Shown here one piece after another: positions 1 through 10,861 of a stretch of 64,000 nucleotides of DNA. Under the pieces are notes generated by a model. It saw only the letters and a program-made list of their open reading frames with translations, searched no databases and had not been told where the DNA came from. This DNA comes from Lenzites betulinus (taxonomy: Eukaryota > Basidiomycota > Agaricomycetes > Polyporales > Polyporaceae): assembly GCA_022264855.1 (NCBI GenBank), contig JABYQU010000059.1, forward strand, positions 62,001-126,000. Reading direction: 5' to 3'. Both the position numbers and the translations under genes were made by a program. Every line of letters starts with the position of its first letter. Position 1 is the first letter of the stretch.

Positions 1-401
1 GTTCCTTGAGGCAAATACTTTGCAGCGCAGCAGGATCGAATGCATAGAGCCATTTGCGCTACGAGATAAGCCATTGAACTGAGCACAAACTGACTGCGAA
101 TGGAGAAAAAGAACATACCCCCAACACCGCATTAATCTTCACAACACCGCCATACTGGGTGGCGACCTTGTCGTGAAACCCCCAAGCATCCGCGTCGAAC
201 AAATCAGCTAGATTTCCTACAAACAAACGCGGTGAGATTAGCGATGTATCGTAATGGAGTTGCGCCCGTTTGCTGACCAGATATGATCGAGCTCGACGGC
301 GGGCCGGCCACAACGTCTAAGGGCGACTTCACAAACAGCGGGCGTACCAGAGTCCATATGCCCCAGAGAAACACAACCAAGACGACGATATATAGAATCA
401 T
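1..401 (-). CDS. Cytochrome P450, copy A, N-terminal part (cut by window edge)
   Basis: This is the 5' end of a membrane-anchored P450 monooxygenase; the rest lies beyond base 1. Three exons are visible: 401-278, 216-119 and 58 to beyond the edge. The first two have the same lengths (124 and 98 nt) and phases as the complete copy at 1428-3822. Exon 1 encodes a hydrophobic N-terminal anchor followed by a stretch nearly identical to copy B (LVRPLFVKSPLDVVAGPP). Exon 2 gives NLADLFDADAWGF. Exon 3 starts RKWLYAFDPAALQS. The first intron begins GTCAGC where copy B has GTGAGT, so the donor is weaker, but the frame is kept. No break is visible in this part. It is a tandem duplicate of the neighbour; the substrate is unknown. 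Confidence 0.85.
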
Positions 402-1427
402 AGAGCCTTATCTTGAGGGAAGCTATTCACCCCGCTGTGAACAGTGAGGGATGTCGGAGCAGCAGTGGACGGAAACGCTTTGCTAACATCCCCTTGGCTT
501 TTAAAGTACGATCCGGTGCATGCACATGTCATGGGCGCGACATGGTAAGCAAGACCATCGATACAATCCATCACTGAACTCTCCTGTATCATTATGTAGT
601 CGGGCACAGAGGGGGATGGCAGTGGCACTGCGCCTTACCTTACAACGTCCGAAGACTCACCACTGCCTCCAAACCTTTCAGCGGACCTGGCCTGGCGTGT
701 GCAGCGCGCTGATACAAGCAGGGAAACATCGCCACGCCTGCCACAGCCGACCCCTAGATCTATCTTCATGCAAACGCGGAAAAGGGGAGGACGGAAGACC
801 GCGTGGGCGGTTGAACGTACCTGCGTTTTTCGGTGAACATTCCTTAGTGGTGTGGGCGTTTGCGATCATCTACACTACAGTCCGCTCGCGCCATGGAAGT
901 TGGAGACTAGCATTTGCGCGGGCGTGCGCTTCCGAATCGTTGTGGACAAGTTGTACGGAGACCCGGAGGCGCCGGGCGCCGGCGCGCACGACGTGCGAGG
1001 GAGTCGTCCGATCGAGTCGGAGGTTGGCAATTCAAGCTGTACATGTTTCGTTTCGGAGGAGAACATGTTGGACCTGGCGCGGGTGACGAGGTGCGGGCTC
1101 AGCATGTGCCACTCGGAGGACTGTTATCGTGAGTATCTCTTGCTTGGTGATAATGTGTCGGTGGACGACGCTGACGGGTTCGTCGGTTTGATATCCGGTT
1201 CGGGCGGAGGCTGCGATAAACAGAGATACCGGACGAGCTCCGAGCCTATAGAGAAGGGCAACAAGATGAAGCTCGTATTGTGAGCATGTATGCGCAGTCT
1301 GGGGAGAATTTAGATGGCTCGTTTTCGCGAGACATCATTACAGTATGTACTATCACTGGCACGCCGTAGCTACATTGATGATTGATGACACGTGGATGAC
1401 ACACCTATGAAAGCGACCCTCCTCCAT
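402..1427. other. Intergenic stretch between the two P450 copies
   Basis: This holds the promoter of P450 copy A and the 3' flank of copy B. Similarity to the upstream region of copy B is strong over roughly 480-570 and continues in patches further upstream, for example the FRPPLF-like shadow reading on the minus strand. An open plus-strand frame at 852-1283 (143 codons) has no recognisable domain, no splice support and biased composition, so I do not call it a gene. Confidence 0.5.
512..542 (-). promoter_or_regulatory. Conserved upstream element of P450 copy A
   Basis: A 31-bp block is identical to 3921-3951 upstream of copy B and contains the perfect palindrome GTGCATGCAC followed by CATGTCATG. 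It lies about 110 bp upstream of the start codon. A TATA-like TTTAAAA on the minus strand lies at about 499-505. The flanking sequence is clearly less conserved, which suggests a retained protein-binding site; the factor is unknown. Confidence 0.5.
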
Positions 1428-3822
1428 TCATGGCTTGACCCCGTCGCCAGCGTACCGACCTACCCTAAGCCACATCTCTGGTTTCATGCTATCTTTACTC
1501 GCACTCGGGAATGTGATGGCGGAGATGCGCCAGTGGATGGGCGTCGCAGAGCGCTCGAAGGTGAAGTGGGCGAGCAGGCTGGACAGCACGACCTCTGCCA
1601 GTGAAGGTTTAGAATACAATCGCACGGGGAGGTATCGTGGGGACGACACGCACTCATCTCTAGTTGGGAGAATGTGAAGCCGCTGCACCGCCGTGCGGGT
1701 TAGCATCTCGGCATTCGTTTCAGATTCGCGGGACTTACATGCATGAGCGGCCTCCCCCCACGAACGTCATCCTATACGTATCGATCCCATCAGCACAGGA
1801 CCGAGAGAGGAGTATAAGAGGATACAACGCACAAGTTAGAGTAAACTCCGGGTATTGATGCCTCCTCGACGGCCTTCGGGAGCGGCGCGAGCCAGCGCTC
1901 CGGCTTCCACTCTTCAGCGTCCTCACCCCAGAGCGCCTTGTTACGGTTGCACGCCCTGACGCCGACGAGCACGTTCGTGCCTTTGGGAATAATGACGCGA
2001 TCCAGTAGGGATCCGTCCTCCCCACGCATGGGCTGGGAGAGTGGGAGAATCGTGTCACGGAATGCCCTGCGCCGACAATCATTGTAAGAGAAGGACGGCG
2101 GGAGTGAATATAGCATGATGCTTACTCGCGGAGGACGATCGGAGTTGGTGGGTACCTGTGAAGAGTGTCGGTTAAGGCTACATCTTTGAGATAGTACATA
2201 GGAGAACGTACATTCGTAGAGTCTCTTTACAGATCGCGTCGAGGTATGGCAGCGAGTTCAGTTTGTCGTACGGGATGTAGCCATCCCCCGCTTCAAGGAC
2301 TTCTTGCCGGACCTTGGCTTGCGCTTCAGGGTGTTCGGAGAGGAGCTCTAAGACTTGGGCCATGACGTGTGAGGTTGTGTCTGTAGCTGCGAAAAGGAGC
2401 GTGCTGGTGGAAAGCGTCAGTACTTGCCATCGAACGCTCTATAAATGCAGTGGCAATCAAACCAGCGTACTTAATCTGTCCAACAATCTGGTCGTCTGGT
2501 AGCCGCTCGGCCTCGTCAACAGCCATATTCGCCTTGACTGTTTTCAAGTGCACGGTCATCATCAGCCCCCCTGTAAAGCCAGCACTTGAGAGTACAAGCT
2601 TACGTAGAATGCTCATGATATCCTTCCCCGCGGCGTATTCTCCCTTCCGGAGAGCATCCTTCTTCTCTTCGATGATCTTGACCGAGGTCTGGTGCAAGAC
2701 GTCCACGACCCGCTTGAGCTTCTGCGTGCGAGCGATGGGGATGCGATCGACGATCCAGCGGCGGAGCCACGCGGGCCCGAGCTGGGTGAGGATGGGGGAG
2801 GTTTGCCGGACAACCATCATCTCTGGGGTGAACGACAGCGGCCTATCGACCGACGATGAAAACCAAAAACATCAGTCATTGCCCAATAACTTACAGATAG
2901 TCCTTCGCTGCCAGGGTGAAGGGGTCGGTTGCATCGTCTGACGTGAGTGAGTCGAAGGAATGTCCCATCCCCGCTTGGCCTATGATCTCCAGAGCGGTGC
3001 GTCCCATCCATTCGAGCATGTCGAGGTCTCGTGGTGCGCCTTCGACGCGTTGTGAGATCGCATCGACGAGCTGTATGTACTGTTAGTGGTCGCGATGGAT
3101 CAAATGGAAACGGAAGTGAGACGCACCCTCTTAGTGACTTCATAGAAGACGGGAGTCAGGGCACGAAGGTGTGCAGCCGAGAACACCGGCGTGAGCATCT
3201 TGCGCTGTCTGCGATGCGCGTCACCTATTTTGAGCAGTCAGTCATTCCGTAGGCTGCTCATGCATAGTAGTACAGTCAAGTACCGAGGACGCTGAGAAGT
3301 CCTGCACCAAGCAACAGATTGTTCGATCTACGGCGTAATTCCCTAGTTAGCATGGCAGCTAGGTCTTCCGACGTGTACGTGACTTACCGGACAAGCCATT
3401 CGATCTGGTCGTATGTACCTTGTTCCTTGAGCACAATGCTTTGCAGTGCAGCAGGATCGAATGCATAGAGCCATTTGCGCTACGAGATATGAGATGTCAT
3501 CAAACACGGTACGTCAATGATCGAATAGAACGACATACCCCCAACACTGCATTGATTTTCACGACACCGCCATACTGGGTGGCGACCTGGTCATGGAACC
3601 CCCATGCATCCGCATCGAACAACTCGGCTAGGTTGCCTGCGGAACGAACGTGGTCAGATCGGCGATGCGTCATATCGAGATTGCGCTCATTTACTCACCA
3701 GATAGGATCGAGCTCGACGGCGGGCCCGCCACGACATCCAAGGGCGACTTTACGAACAGCGGGCGTACCAGCGTCCATATCCCCCACAGAATCCCGGCCG
3801 CAACAATGATGTACAGAAGCAT
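1428..3822 (-). CDS. Cytochrome P450 monooxygenase, copy B (complete)
   Basis: Heme-thiolate monooxygenase, anchored in the ER by an N-terminal helix (about residues 1-20). Splicing 14 exons gives an uninterrupted 540-codon frame: 3822-3699, 3636-3539, 3479-3388, 3327-3284, 3224-3127, 3070-2895, 2842-2604, 2537-2471, 2403-2212, 2155-2126, 2066-1833, 1771-1739, 1682-1654 and 1594-1428. Landmarks in order are the HRRQRKMLTPVFS helix-C region, I-helix AATDTTS, K-helix ETLR, KPERWL, and the heme loop GGGRSCIGF with the ligand Cys. The 29-nt exon 13 is needed to complete the heme loop. All key residues are present, so the enzyme should be active. Fungal P450s of this type serve xenobiotic or secondary metabolism; the CYP family and substrate cannot be assigned by eye. 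It is a tandem paralogue of copy A. Confidence 0.93.
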
Positions 3823-3920
3823 GGCGCCTTAGCGTAGTATGGACAGCTATTCCTTGCCCTGTGGGGACTGTCGGAGCAGTGGGCACATTCCGAAATACTC
3901 CCCTGGGGCTTCTTAAACAG

Positions 3921-3951
3921 TCCGGTGCATGCACATGTCATGGGCGCGACA
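3921..3951 (-). promoter_or_regulatory. Conserved upstream element of P450 copy B
   Basis: Identical over 31 bp to 512-542 upstream of copy A. It lies about 100 bp upstream of the start codon, next to a TATA-like TTTAAGA on the minus strand, and contains the palindrome GTGCATGCAC. Confidence 0.5.
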
Positions 3952-4406
3952 GGATAAGGCCGTTGATACAATCAATCACGCACTCGCCTGGGTGTATTCG
4001 GGGGCAGAAGCGAGAGGCGCGAGCATGACCATTTGCGCGCCTGGCCTGATATTTGCAACGTGCTGATAGAACACGTTAACGTTGTTATGTGTCGCGCGCG
4101 GGGTCGGGAAGTATTCCCGTTGACAGGCCACGAGAGTAGCACGCTCAGTAAACGTTTCCGCTAGAGCGAGCTTCCCAATCTGCTTTTGCAAACCCCAGAA
4201 GAGCGGAGGACGGAAGGTGCGCAGCAGCGGAACGTAGCCTGAGCTAGAACACAAGGGGGCTTCTTCATGCGGAAATGACCATCATACGACAGAACGGCTA
4301 CATTCTGACGGGTGCCTTGCGGCGGGCACCCACGCCGCCCACCCTAGTCTCTTCTAGCAGCACTCAGCAGAAGCAGAACCGCAATATGTCTCCAGGAAGG
4401 CTCACC

Positions 4407-4760
4407 AGGACCCCCGAAAATCCCTATAATAGGCCGGCCGGTAGGCGCCCTAAATTCAGGCCTTCGTGTCCGGACAATTTTTTGGGATTTTCGACGATTT
4501 TGTCCGGACCTCGGCCATCATGGGGTCCCCAGATGGTGCAAGTTTGTCCGGATTTTCGCGCGCGGCCCCTTCGGGGCCGGGCGCTTGGTGCTTAGCGCCG
4601 CTTTTTTCGCCTCCCAAGAGCCCATGTCCGGACAAACCGGCCGGGTGAGGGCCCTAATTTGGGTGTTTGTGTCCGGATTCCGACCTGGCATTTGGCCTCC
4701 AAAACCTTAGACGCCGTCCGGACTTCCGGCCGTGCCACTATAGGGATTTTCGGGGGTCCT
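4407..4760. mobile_element. MITE-like non-autonomous DNA transposon (hAT-type features)
   Basis: The 354-bp element has perfect 22-bp terminal inverted repeats beginning AGGACCCCCGAAAATCC, extended by one mismatch and one match. It is flanked by a perfect 8-bp direct repeat, GGCTCACC, at 4399-4406 and 4761-4768, as expected for a target-site duplication. The interior has six GTCCGGA motifs (4468, 4502, 4546, 4626, 4671, 4716), most of them the palindrome GTCCGGAC, and a GGCCCC-TTC-GGGGCC hairpin at 4564-4578. There is no coding capacity. The 8-bp duplication and repeated internal motifs are known traits of the hAT superfamily; the assignment is inferred, the element structure is seen directly. 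Confidence 0.85.
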
Positions 4761-5621
4761 GGCTCACCGAACCTCGCGGCACCGCGGGATCAGGATTAGT
4801 CCATGGACTTATCCGAAGACTGATGGCATTGCAATTGAACAGGTATGCCGTCATGGTTGCTTCGAGCCGGCCTGCATACAGTTCCCAGAGTTCGCCAGAG
4901 TTCGCCCCGCGATCGGGGCTGCTTCAATCACCGCGTTACGGCCCATATGACGGTCCGAGCAGCTAAAAGCGGATTGCCGGCACAACGCCGGTGAGGCCCC
5001 ACAAGGGAGGTGGTGGCGTTCATGCGGAAGGAATACGTTTGTAGCCATTGAGCATCCAGTTGCTTAACATCTATTAACAACGTGGACTGTGCGGCCGAAA
5101 CAGAGGGATCGTCATCGAGTAGAAGCCGACTACGGACGTAACGAAGCAGAAAGGAAGCCTATTGAGCAAGGGGTCATATGAACGTAAAAGGAAAGACGTA
5201 CCATGTACGATTAACGCGACAGATGGCTCGTCTCGCATGGTCAACTTCTATACATCTCCTCGCCTCAGAGTGTCGGCAGGCTGCTCCGGCGTAGGCTAAC
5301 CGGGGACAATCGGCGTCGCCCCTCCTCCGTAAACCCCGGTGCAGCGAAGGACTTCACTTCTGCCAGTGAAAGCTACGGTCCGTCCGCATGCCGGGGCAGT
5401 GCCTCGCGGAGTGCCCTTCGCTTGCGAGGTGATTAAGTGGGAGCTCTTATAGCCTGACACGGGCGTCACATTCCCGACGTGCCACGTTGGGGAGACTCCG
5501 ACGATGGGCAGGTTTCACGAGCAATGGCAATCGCACTGCTACGTACGCCCCTTCGTAAATGGGCGATGCCAGGAGCTGATATACTCGGCACTCACCATGT
5601 ATTGCAACAGGGCGAGAAAGC

Positions 5622-7826
5622 CTAGGCTGAGACTATCACGGGCGTATTCAACACCTTGTCGACCACCACGCTCGTCCCCGGTTGGTACAACTCCCGGCGG
5701 ACAAGGTATGATGCGAGCTTCACAGCTTCCGCTGTACGTTCATCGCAGAGGAGGCGCTTGATGACCCCAGCGTAAATGAACGTCATCGTCTCTGCCTTCA
5801 GCATGTCCGCAGCCCGCGTGCGCATGCTAGATGGCGGGGACGAGTCCGCATCGGAATGCGGGTCCGTAGCGGTAGCTGTGGAAGCGCCCTCGTCGACGGC
5901 CCTGAGAGCCTTCCCGAAGAATCCGATGACGGGTATGAAAGGCTGCGTGGGCTTGATGTAGCCGAGCGACCCCACAAACGCTTTGGAAAGCCGTGCGTCC
6001 GGCTTGATCCCCAGTGCATACATGTCGACGACCATACGCGCAGCAAGGGTCCGGAAACCACAACGCGTGAACGCGTTCATAAAGAGTGCGAAATGACCGG
6101 CGTGAAAAAGCGAGGGCGGCGGGATGGCGCGGAGGTATTCCTCCTGCTCGGCACCCGACTCTTGGTCCGCTAAGGAGGCTAAGTAGGGTACCCTCGACGG
6201 GGAGACATCACGGGAAGCCGCGACGTTCTCCAAGAACTGCTTGTAGAGGTTGCCCACCTGCGTGCGCGTGCGAGCCCTGCGTAGGAAGACGTCCCAGATG
6301 AAGAACGTGTGATGAGCGGATGGAGGGAGCTTGCGATGGAGACCTGGGCGGAATTGGGCAACCCCCGTCGATCGACCTCTACCGCGCTCTTCCCATAGGC
6401 TGTCCAGTATACCTTGGGGGACACCAACAAGATGGAAGTGGGATTCAAACACCTTCATGATGGTAGCCAGAGAATGACCGCGAGCGTGGTGGTATTCCAG
6501 CTCTGCGAGAGCCCAACGTGGAATGAGGTGCTCGTGTTGGTACGTCCGCTCGCGAAGCCGGCGGAGGAGAGAGCCACGTCCGGTCTTCAGATAAATGGAA
6601 ATGACCGTCGCGATGGTCGCCGAAGTGATTGGAAGCTTCCCTGCGTGTAACGAGTGTTTAAGAAACCTGGCTGTGGCGACCAATGACTGCATCGAGGTGG
6701 ATAGCTCAAGAGATACCAAGTTATCCCTAGAGGTAACAGATGCCGAGTTATGGGTATCGCCCGGTTGATGCGTTGAAGCCGGGGTAGGGGCTGGTTGCTC
6801 CAAATCTTCGTCAGGAATCTCAAGCCAGGCTGGATGTCCTAATTGGGTTTTGCGAAGGGACATCACTATAGCGATACCGTCGCGATTAGGTTCAGAGGAA
6901 AGTTTGTTGAGGAGGATGTCGTATGTGTCAAGAGAGACCTCGATATCTCGGCTGCGGGCCAGCTGCAGTACCTCCAAGGCAGCGCCGGTCCTCTGGACGA
7001 ACGCCAGTTCTTTGATCCCGAGACAGTACCACTCTGAGGATCGCGTAAGGAGTGCTTGAGTTTCACGCGTCTCCGAAGGACTGCGGTTTGTGGTTGCCAG
7101 AGAAGACTCGAAGTCCCAGGCAGCGGTGCACAGCTCCTCGAGGAAGCGCAACGTGACTTGGGTAGGTGCGTACCGAGCGACGGTGGGGATGACCTTGCCC
7201 GCAACCTGGAAGACATACCCTTTTGAGGCCGCAAGGAGCCCAAATCGGACTATGAGGGGTATGTCGGGGGCCGGGAGCCCGCGCAATAGATGTGTAAGGG
7301 CTCCCCTGACCTCTCGGTAGCATCCTGTTTCTCCTCGCGAAGGAACGAGAGACCACCATTTGACGAAGGCCTCTAGCCTGTCCGCAGGCGCGAGCTTCGT
7401 GTCGTAGAGGACTTCGCGTGCGGCGAAGTGGTACGCGGGGTGTGGAGGGATTTCGGCGCCCATGTCGAGGAGCTCAGTGTAGACTCTGTTTGCGTCCTGG
7501 TACTTTTCTTCCATCACTAGGTTCCTGAGAAGCGAGCTCGGGTGGTCCACCTCGACGTGCAAAGGATAGCTCCCCGTATGCGCCTCGGTCTCCTGCGTGG
7601 CTGCTTGGTAGTCATTGGAGATGTCTTCGAACAGCGAATTGTCCGGCGCCGTCTCCGGGTACGGGTAGGCCCTAATCTGCTGCATCGCGGGAGTGTCCGC
7701 CGTGAGCGGGGGCGTATTCAGGAATTGTCTGCTATTCCATGTGCCAGCCCGGACGAAGACGTCCCAGCGAAGGCGGACCCGGGCGAGTGCGTGCCATGGC
7801 GGGTGCGCGAGCACCCATGATCCCAT
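5622..7826 (-). CDS. Mitochondrial pentatricopeptide-repeat-like protein
   Basis: A single uninterrupted 734-codon frame. An in-frame stop lies a short way upstream of the ATG at 7826, which fixes the start. The N-terminus is rich in Arg, Trp and Ala with few acids, as in a mitochondrial presequence. The body is largely helical with loosely repeated ~35-residue blocks (for example around VMEEKYQDANRVYTELLDMG and ARMVVDMYALGIKPDARL), which resemble PPR helix pairs. Fungal PPR proteins bind organellar RNA and act in mitochondrial expression; that role is inferred here. A low-complexity Ser/Asp/Thr stretch lies near the C-terminus. It is divergent from the chromatin gene at 8002 with only 175 bp between the start codons. 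It could instead be another helical-repeat protein. Confidence 0.7.
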   Translation of the reverse strand: MGSWVLAHPPWHALARVRLRWDVFVRAGTWNSRQFLNTPPLTADTPAMQQIRAYPYPETAPDNSLFEDISNDYQAATQETEAHTGSYPLHVEVDHPSSLLRNLVMEEKYQDANRVYTELLDMGAEIPPHPAYHFAAREVLYDTKLAPADRLEAFVKWWSLVPSRGETGCYREVRGALTHLLRGLPAPDIPLIVRFGLLAASKGYVFQVAGKVIPTVARYAPTQVTLRFLEELCTAAWDFESSLATTNRSPSETRETQALLTRSSEWYCLGIKELAFVQRTGAALEVLQLARSRDIEVSLDTYDILLNKLSSEPNRDGIAIVMSLRKTQLGHPAWLEIPDEDLEQPAPTPASTHQPGDTHNSASVTSRDNLVSLELSTSMQSLVATARFLKHSLHAGKLPITSATIATVISIYLKTGRGSLLRRLRERTYQHEHLIPRWALAELEYHHARGHSLATIMKVFESHFHLVGVPQGILDSLWEERGRGRSTGVAQFRPGLHRKLPPSAHHTFFIWDVFLRRARTRTQVGNLYKQFLENVAASRDVSPSRVPYLASLADQESGAEQEEYLRAIPPPSLFHAGHFALFMNAFTRCGFRTLAARMVVDMYALGIKPDARLSKAFVGSLGYIKPTQPFIPVIGFFGKALRAVDEGASTATATDPHSDADSSPPSSMRTRAADMLKAETMTFIYAGVIKRLLCDERTAEAVKLASYLVRRELYQPGTSVVVDKVLNTPVIVSA

Positions 7827-8001
7827 GGGCTGTTGTTGTCGCCTGTAGCCAGAAGGCTTTTAAGAGGCTCGGTGTCGCTGCAGCCGTGGAGGAGGTCGTG
7901 GTCGTCGTTGGGCCCGTCGTGGCCAACGCCCGCGGGAAAACGAGACGCGCACGCGCGCCTAGTGCGCTGTGCTGCTTTACTCGAACTTCCACTGTCTCAG
8001 C
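7827..8001. promoter_or_regulatory. Short divergent promoter region
   Basis: These 175 bp separate the start codons of the PPR-like gene (minus) and the SWI3/RSC8-like gene (plus), so both promoters must overlap here or reach into the neighbouring coding sequence. No TATA box is obvious. The block is rich in CGTCGT/GGTCGT. Confidence 0.55.
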
Positions 8002-10253
8002 ATGTCCTCGCCAAAACGCACGGCGTCGCCCGCGCCCAGCTCGTCCGAGGCAAAGCGCATCCGCCTCACCGTAAACCAAGGAGTGACCCCCGTCGACCCC
8101 GAAAACGCGGCCGGGAAGCGCAGCGAGCTCGAGCCGATCCAGGGTGGTGACATTGGCAACCTGCCACCCGCACCCGCAGGGTCCTCGACGGAGCCCGCAA
8201 GCGCGGTCCCCGCGCGTCTTCTCAAGGCCGAAGGCGATGGGGAAGGCGTAGACGATAGCGGGGACGTGTCGATGGCCGAGGGCGCTGATGCCGCTGACGA
8301 GGAAGTCGAGTCTGCGGACGAGAATGACGACGAAGACCCCGCCCAGCTCGAAGCCACGCGACTGCGTCTCGAAGAACAAGCTCGCAAATACCTCGCCGCG
8401 CAGACTCACGAAGTCATCATCCCTTCGTACGCGGCGTGGTTTGACATGTCGAAAATCCACCCGATTGAGCGGAGGGCCCTCCCTGAATTCTTCAACTCGC
8501 GGCACCGATCGAAGACTCCCGCAATATACAAAGACTACCGCGACTTTATGATCAACACCTACCGCCTCAGGCCGTCAGAGTACCTGACTGTCACTGCGTG
8601 CCGGCGGAATCTTGCGGGCGACGTCTGCGCGATTATGCGTGTCCACGCGTTCCTAGAGCAATGGGGCCTAGTTAACTACCAGGTATGCGCTTGTATGCTG
8701 TCTAGCAAATTTGCGGGCTTCTAACGCGCCCCCAGATCGACCCTGACCAGCGACCCGCCGCACTCGCTCCCCCTTTCACTGGCCACTTCCGCGTCATTCT
8801 CGACACGCCCCGCGGTCTCCAATCATTACACCCTGGCACTCGGCCAAAGGAGCCAAACGCCGCCCAGGGCTCCGTCAACGGCGCCATGAAATCCTCCACC
8901 CCCGCTCCCGCATCCCTCGAGCTCCGCAACTCGATATACCAGACCTCAGCCAAGTCCTCCCGCACCGTCTCCGCCACGGAGGCAGCAGCCCTCGCAAATG
9001 GCGCGAACGGCGTCTCGGGCGACAACCCGACGATGATCAAGTACCAGTGCGACACCTGCGGCGTGGACTGCACCACCATGCGCTACCACTCGCTCAAGCA
9101 GAAGAACTTCGAGCTCTGCCCGCCGTGCTACCTCGACGGCCGCTTCCCGTCGCACATGTACAGCGGCGACTTCGTGAAGCTCACGTCCGCCGCGGCCGGC
9201 GCGAACGGCGTGCACCAGGCCGCGGGCGCGGCGGCGGACGACGACTGGACGGACCAGGAGGTGCTGCTGCTGCTCGAGGGCGTGGAGATGTACGATGACG
9301 ACTGGTCCGCGATCGAGGAGCACGTCGGGACGCGCACCGCGCAGCAGTGCATCCGCAAGTTCCTCCAGCTCCCGATCGAGGACCCATACGTGGCCGCGGA
9401 GGGCGACATGGGCCCGCTCCGGTACGCGCGCGTGCCGTTTGACCAGGCGGACAACCCCGTCATGAGTGTCGTCGCGTTCCTCGCGGGCGTGATTAGCCCC
9501 GGCGTCGCGGCTGAGGCGGCGAAAACGGCCCTCCTCCAGCTCACGGACGGCGACAAGAAGGAGAGCACTGCGGAGGACAAGGAGAAAGAGACAACAGAAG
9601 GAGAGAGCAAGCCCGTCGAGGGCGAGGAGAAGAAAGAGGACGAGAAGATGGAAGAGGACAAACCAAAGGAAGATGCACCCACCGAAAAGGCCGCAGATGC
9701 CCCCGCACCACCAGCCGCGGACGGCCCCGCCGACGCGATGCAGGTCGACGCGCACGACGCCCAGGGCGAGAAGTCCTCGCAGCAACAGCCCACGCTCAAA
9801 ACGATCCCCCACTCCAAAGTCGTGCGCGCGGCCGACCTCGCGCTCAAGTCCGCCGCAAAAGCCGCGGGCGCGCTCGCCGCCGCGGAGGACCTGCAGATCC
9901 GGTCGACGCTCGCGTCGCTCATCAAGCTCACGCTCACGAAGCTCGAGCTGAAGACCGCGCAGTTCGAGGAGCTCGAGGCGCTCCTCGAGGACGAGCGCCG
10001 CGGGCTCGAGAGCGCGCGCATGGCGCTCGTCGGCGAGCGCGTCGCGCTGCGGCGCCTGCTCGAGAACGTGCGCGCGGAGCTCGCGAAGCACGGGGCCGCG
10101 CCCGGGGCGGGGCTCTCTGCGGCGGTCGCGCAGGCGCAGGCGGGGCTCGCGGCGAGCGGTGCGGGCACGAAGGCGACGGAGGTCGTGGGCGGGGCGCCGG
10201 CGGAGGGCGAGAGCGCGCCGGTGAGCGGGGGGAACGTCGCGCAGCTGAGCTAG
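8002..10253 (+). CDS. SWI/SNF-RSC complex subunit (SWI3/RSC8 type; SWIRM-ZZ-SANT)
   Basis: Core scaffold subunit of ATP-dependent chromatin-remodelling complexes in the nucleus. Two exons, 8002-8682 and 8736-10253, join in phase (LVNYQ|IDPDQ) to give 732 residues. Domains in order: an acidic Ser/Pro-rich N-terminus; SWIRM at about 135-230 ([21 protein letters not shown] ... [11 protein letters not shown]); a ZZ-like zinc finger ([11 protein letters not shown] ... CPPC); a SANT domain ([18 protein letters not shown] ... [13 protein letters not shown]); then a Lys/Glu-rich linker and a C-terminal coiled coil with an Ala-rich tail. This is the family's normal order. An in-frame ATG 33 nt upstream is possible, but the start used here better fits the family. 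Confidence 0.93.
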
Positions 10254-10861
10254 GCGCGTGCGTGCGTGCGTCGGTGCGGACGGACGAATCGTTGTGTGTA
10301 GTTCTTCTACTCTCGCTGTCTTAATGTCTCCGTTTTTCTCTCCTCATCGTCGTCGTCGTTGCTGCGTACATACGTTTCGTGTAAATTCTGCCCGTGCGCC
10401 TATACATTATTGTGTTGTACTTCTTGCAACGCCGCGCCGTCGCTGTGCCATACCTATCCCTGTTAACGCCAACGGCCAGAACTTCAAACCACGGGAATTG
10501 AGCTCGGCAGGACGAAAGCTTACAATGACATTGAATAGAATTCCGCCGGTGCATCGTACCCAAGCCAAGCCACCCGATGTCAGTCCTGCTGATTCATCGA
10601 CGAGCCGTCCAGCTGCGCACCCATTCATTCAATCACAAGCGACCCCCCGGCCGGCCCCCGAGCTTCATCGACATCAGAAGAAAGACTTGAAGGAGTGTCA
10701 TGGATTCGACGCTACCGTAACCGTAACTTAAGCTTAATAATGCCATCCTGCCGCGCCGGACCCATAATATACAACAAAGCTCGGCCGTCAATCCCCGTAT
10801 GCGTATGTGTGCAGGCGCAGTACCGTAGCGTAACCGTAACCGTAACCGATGCTATGCTATG
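10254..10861. other. Intergenic region with short CGTAAC repeats
   Basis: Convergent 3' flanks of the SWI3-like gene and the DUF6533 gene. Short CCGTAACCGTAAC tracts occur at about 10715-10727 and 10829-10846, and GCTAT is repeated three times at about 10849-10863. These are not the TTAGGG telomere unit. No gene is supported. Confidence 0.5.

Larger units (their letters stand above)
3823..5621. other. Intergenic stretch upstream of P450 copy B
   Basis: This holds the copy B promoter (about 3823-4250, partly duplicated upstream of copy A), a MITE-like element (4407-4760) and about 850 bp with no supported gene. A minus-strand open frame at 3976-4254 has no recognisable domain and lies inside the duplicated upstream region. 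Confidence 0.55.

Noticed and set aside
852..1283. 143-codon plus-strand frame between the P450 copies
   Set aside because: No domain and no support from the duplicated flank. It may be a chance frame, though a small unknown gene cannot be excluded.
3976..4254. 92-codon minus-strand frame upstream of P450 copy B
   Set aside because: No domain. The related region upstream of copy A has lost the frame, so it is not under coding constraint.
8946..10168. Long minus-strand frames antisense to the SWI3-like gene
   Set aside because: Mirror of high-GC coding sequence with strong third-position bias; composed of Arg/Leu or Ser/Ala runs.
10715..10846. CCGTAAC repeats as telomere-like sequence
   Set aside because: The unit is not TTAGGG, there are only two to three units, and genes continue on both sides.
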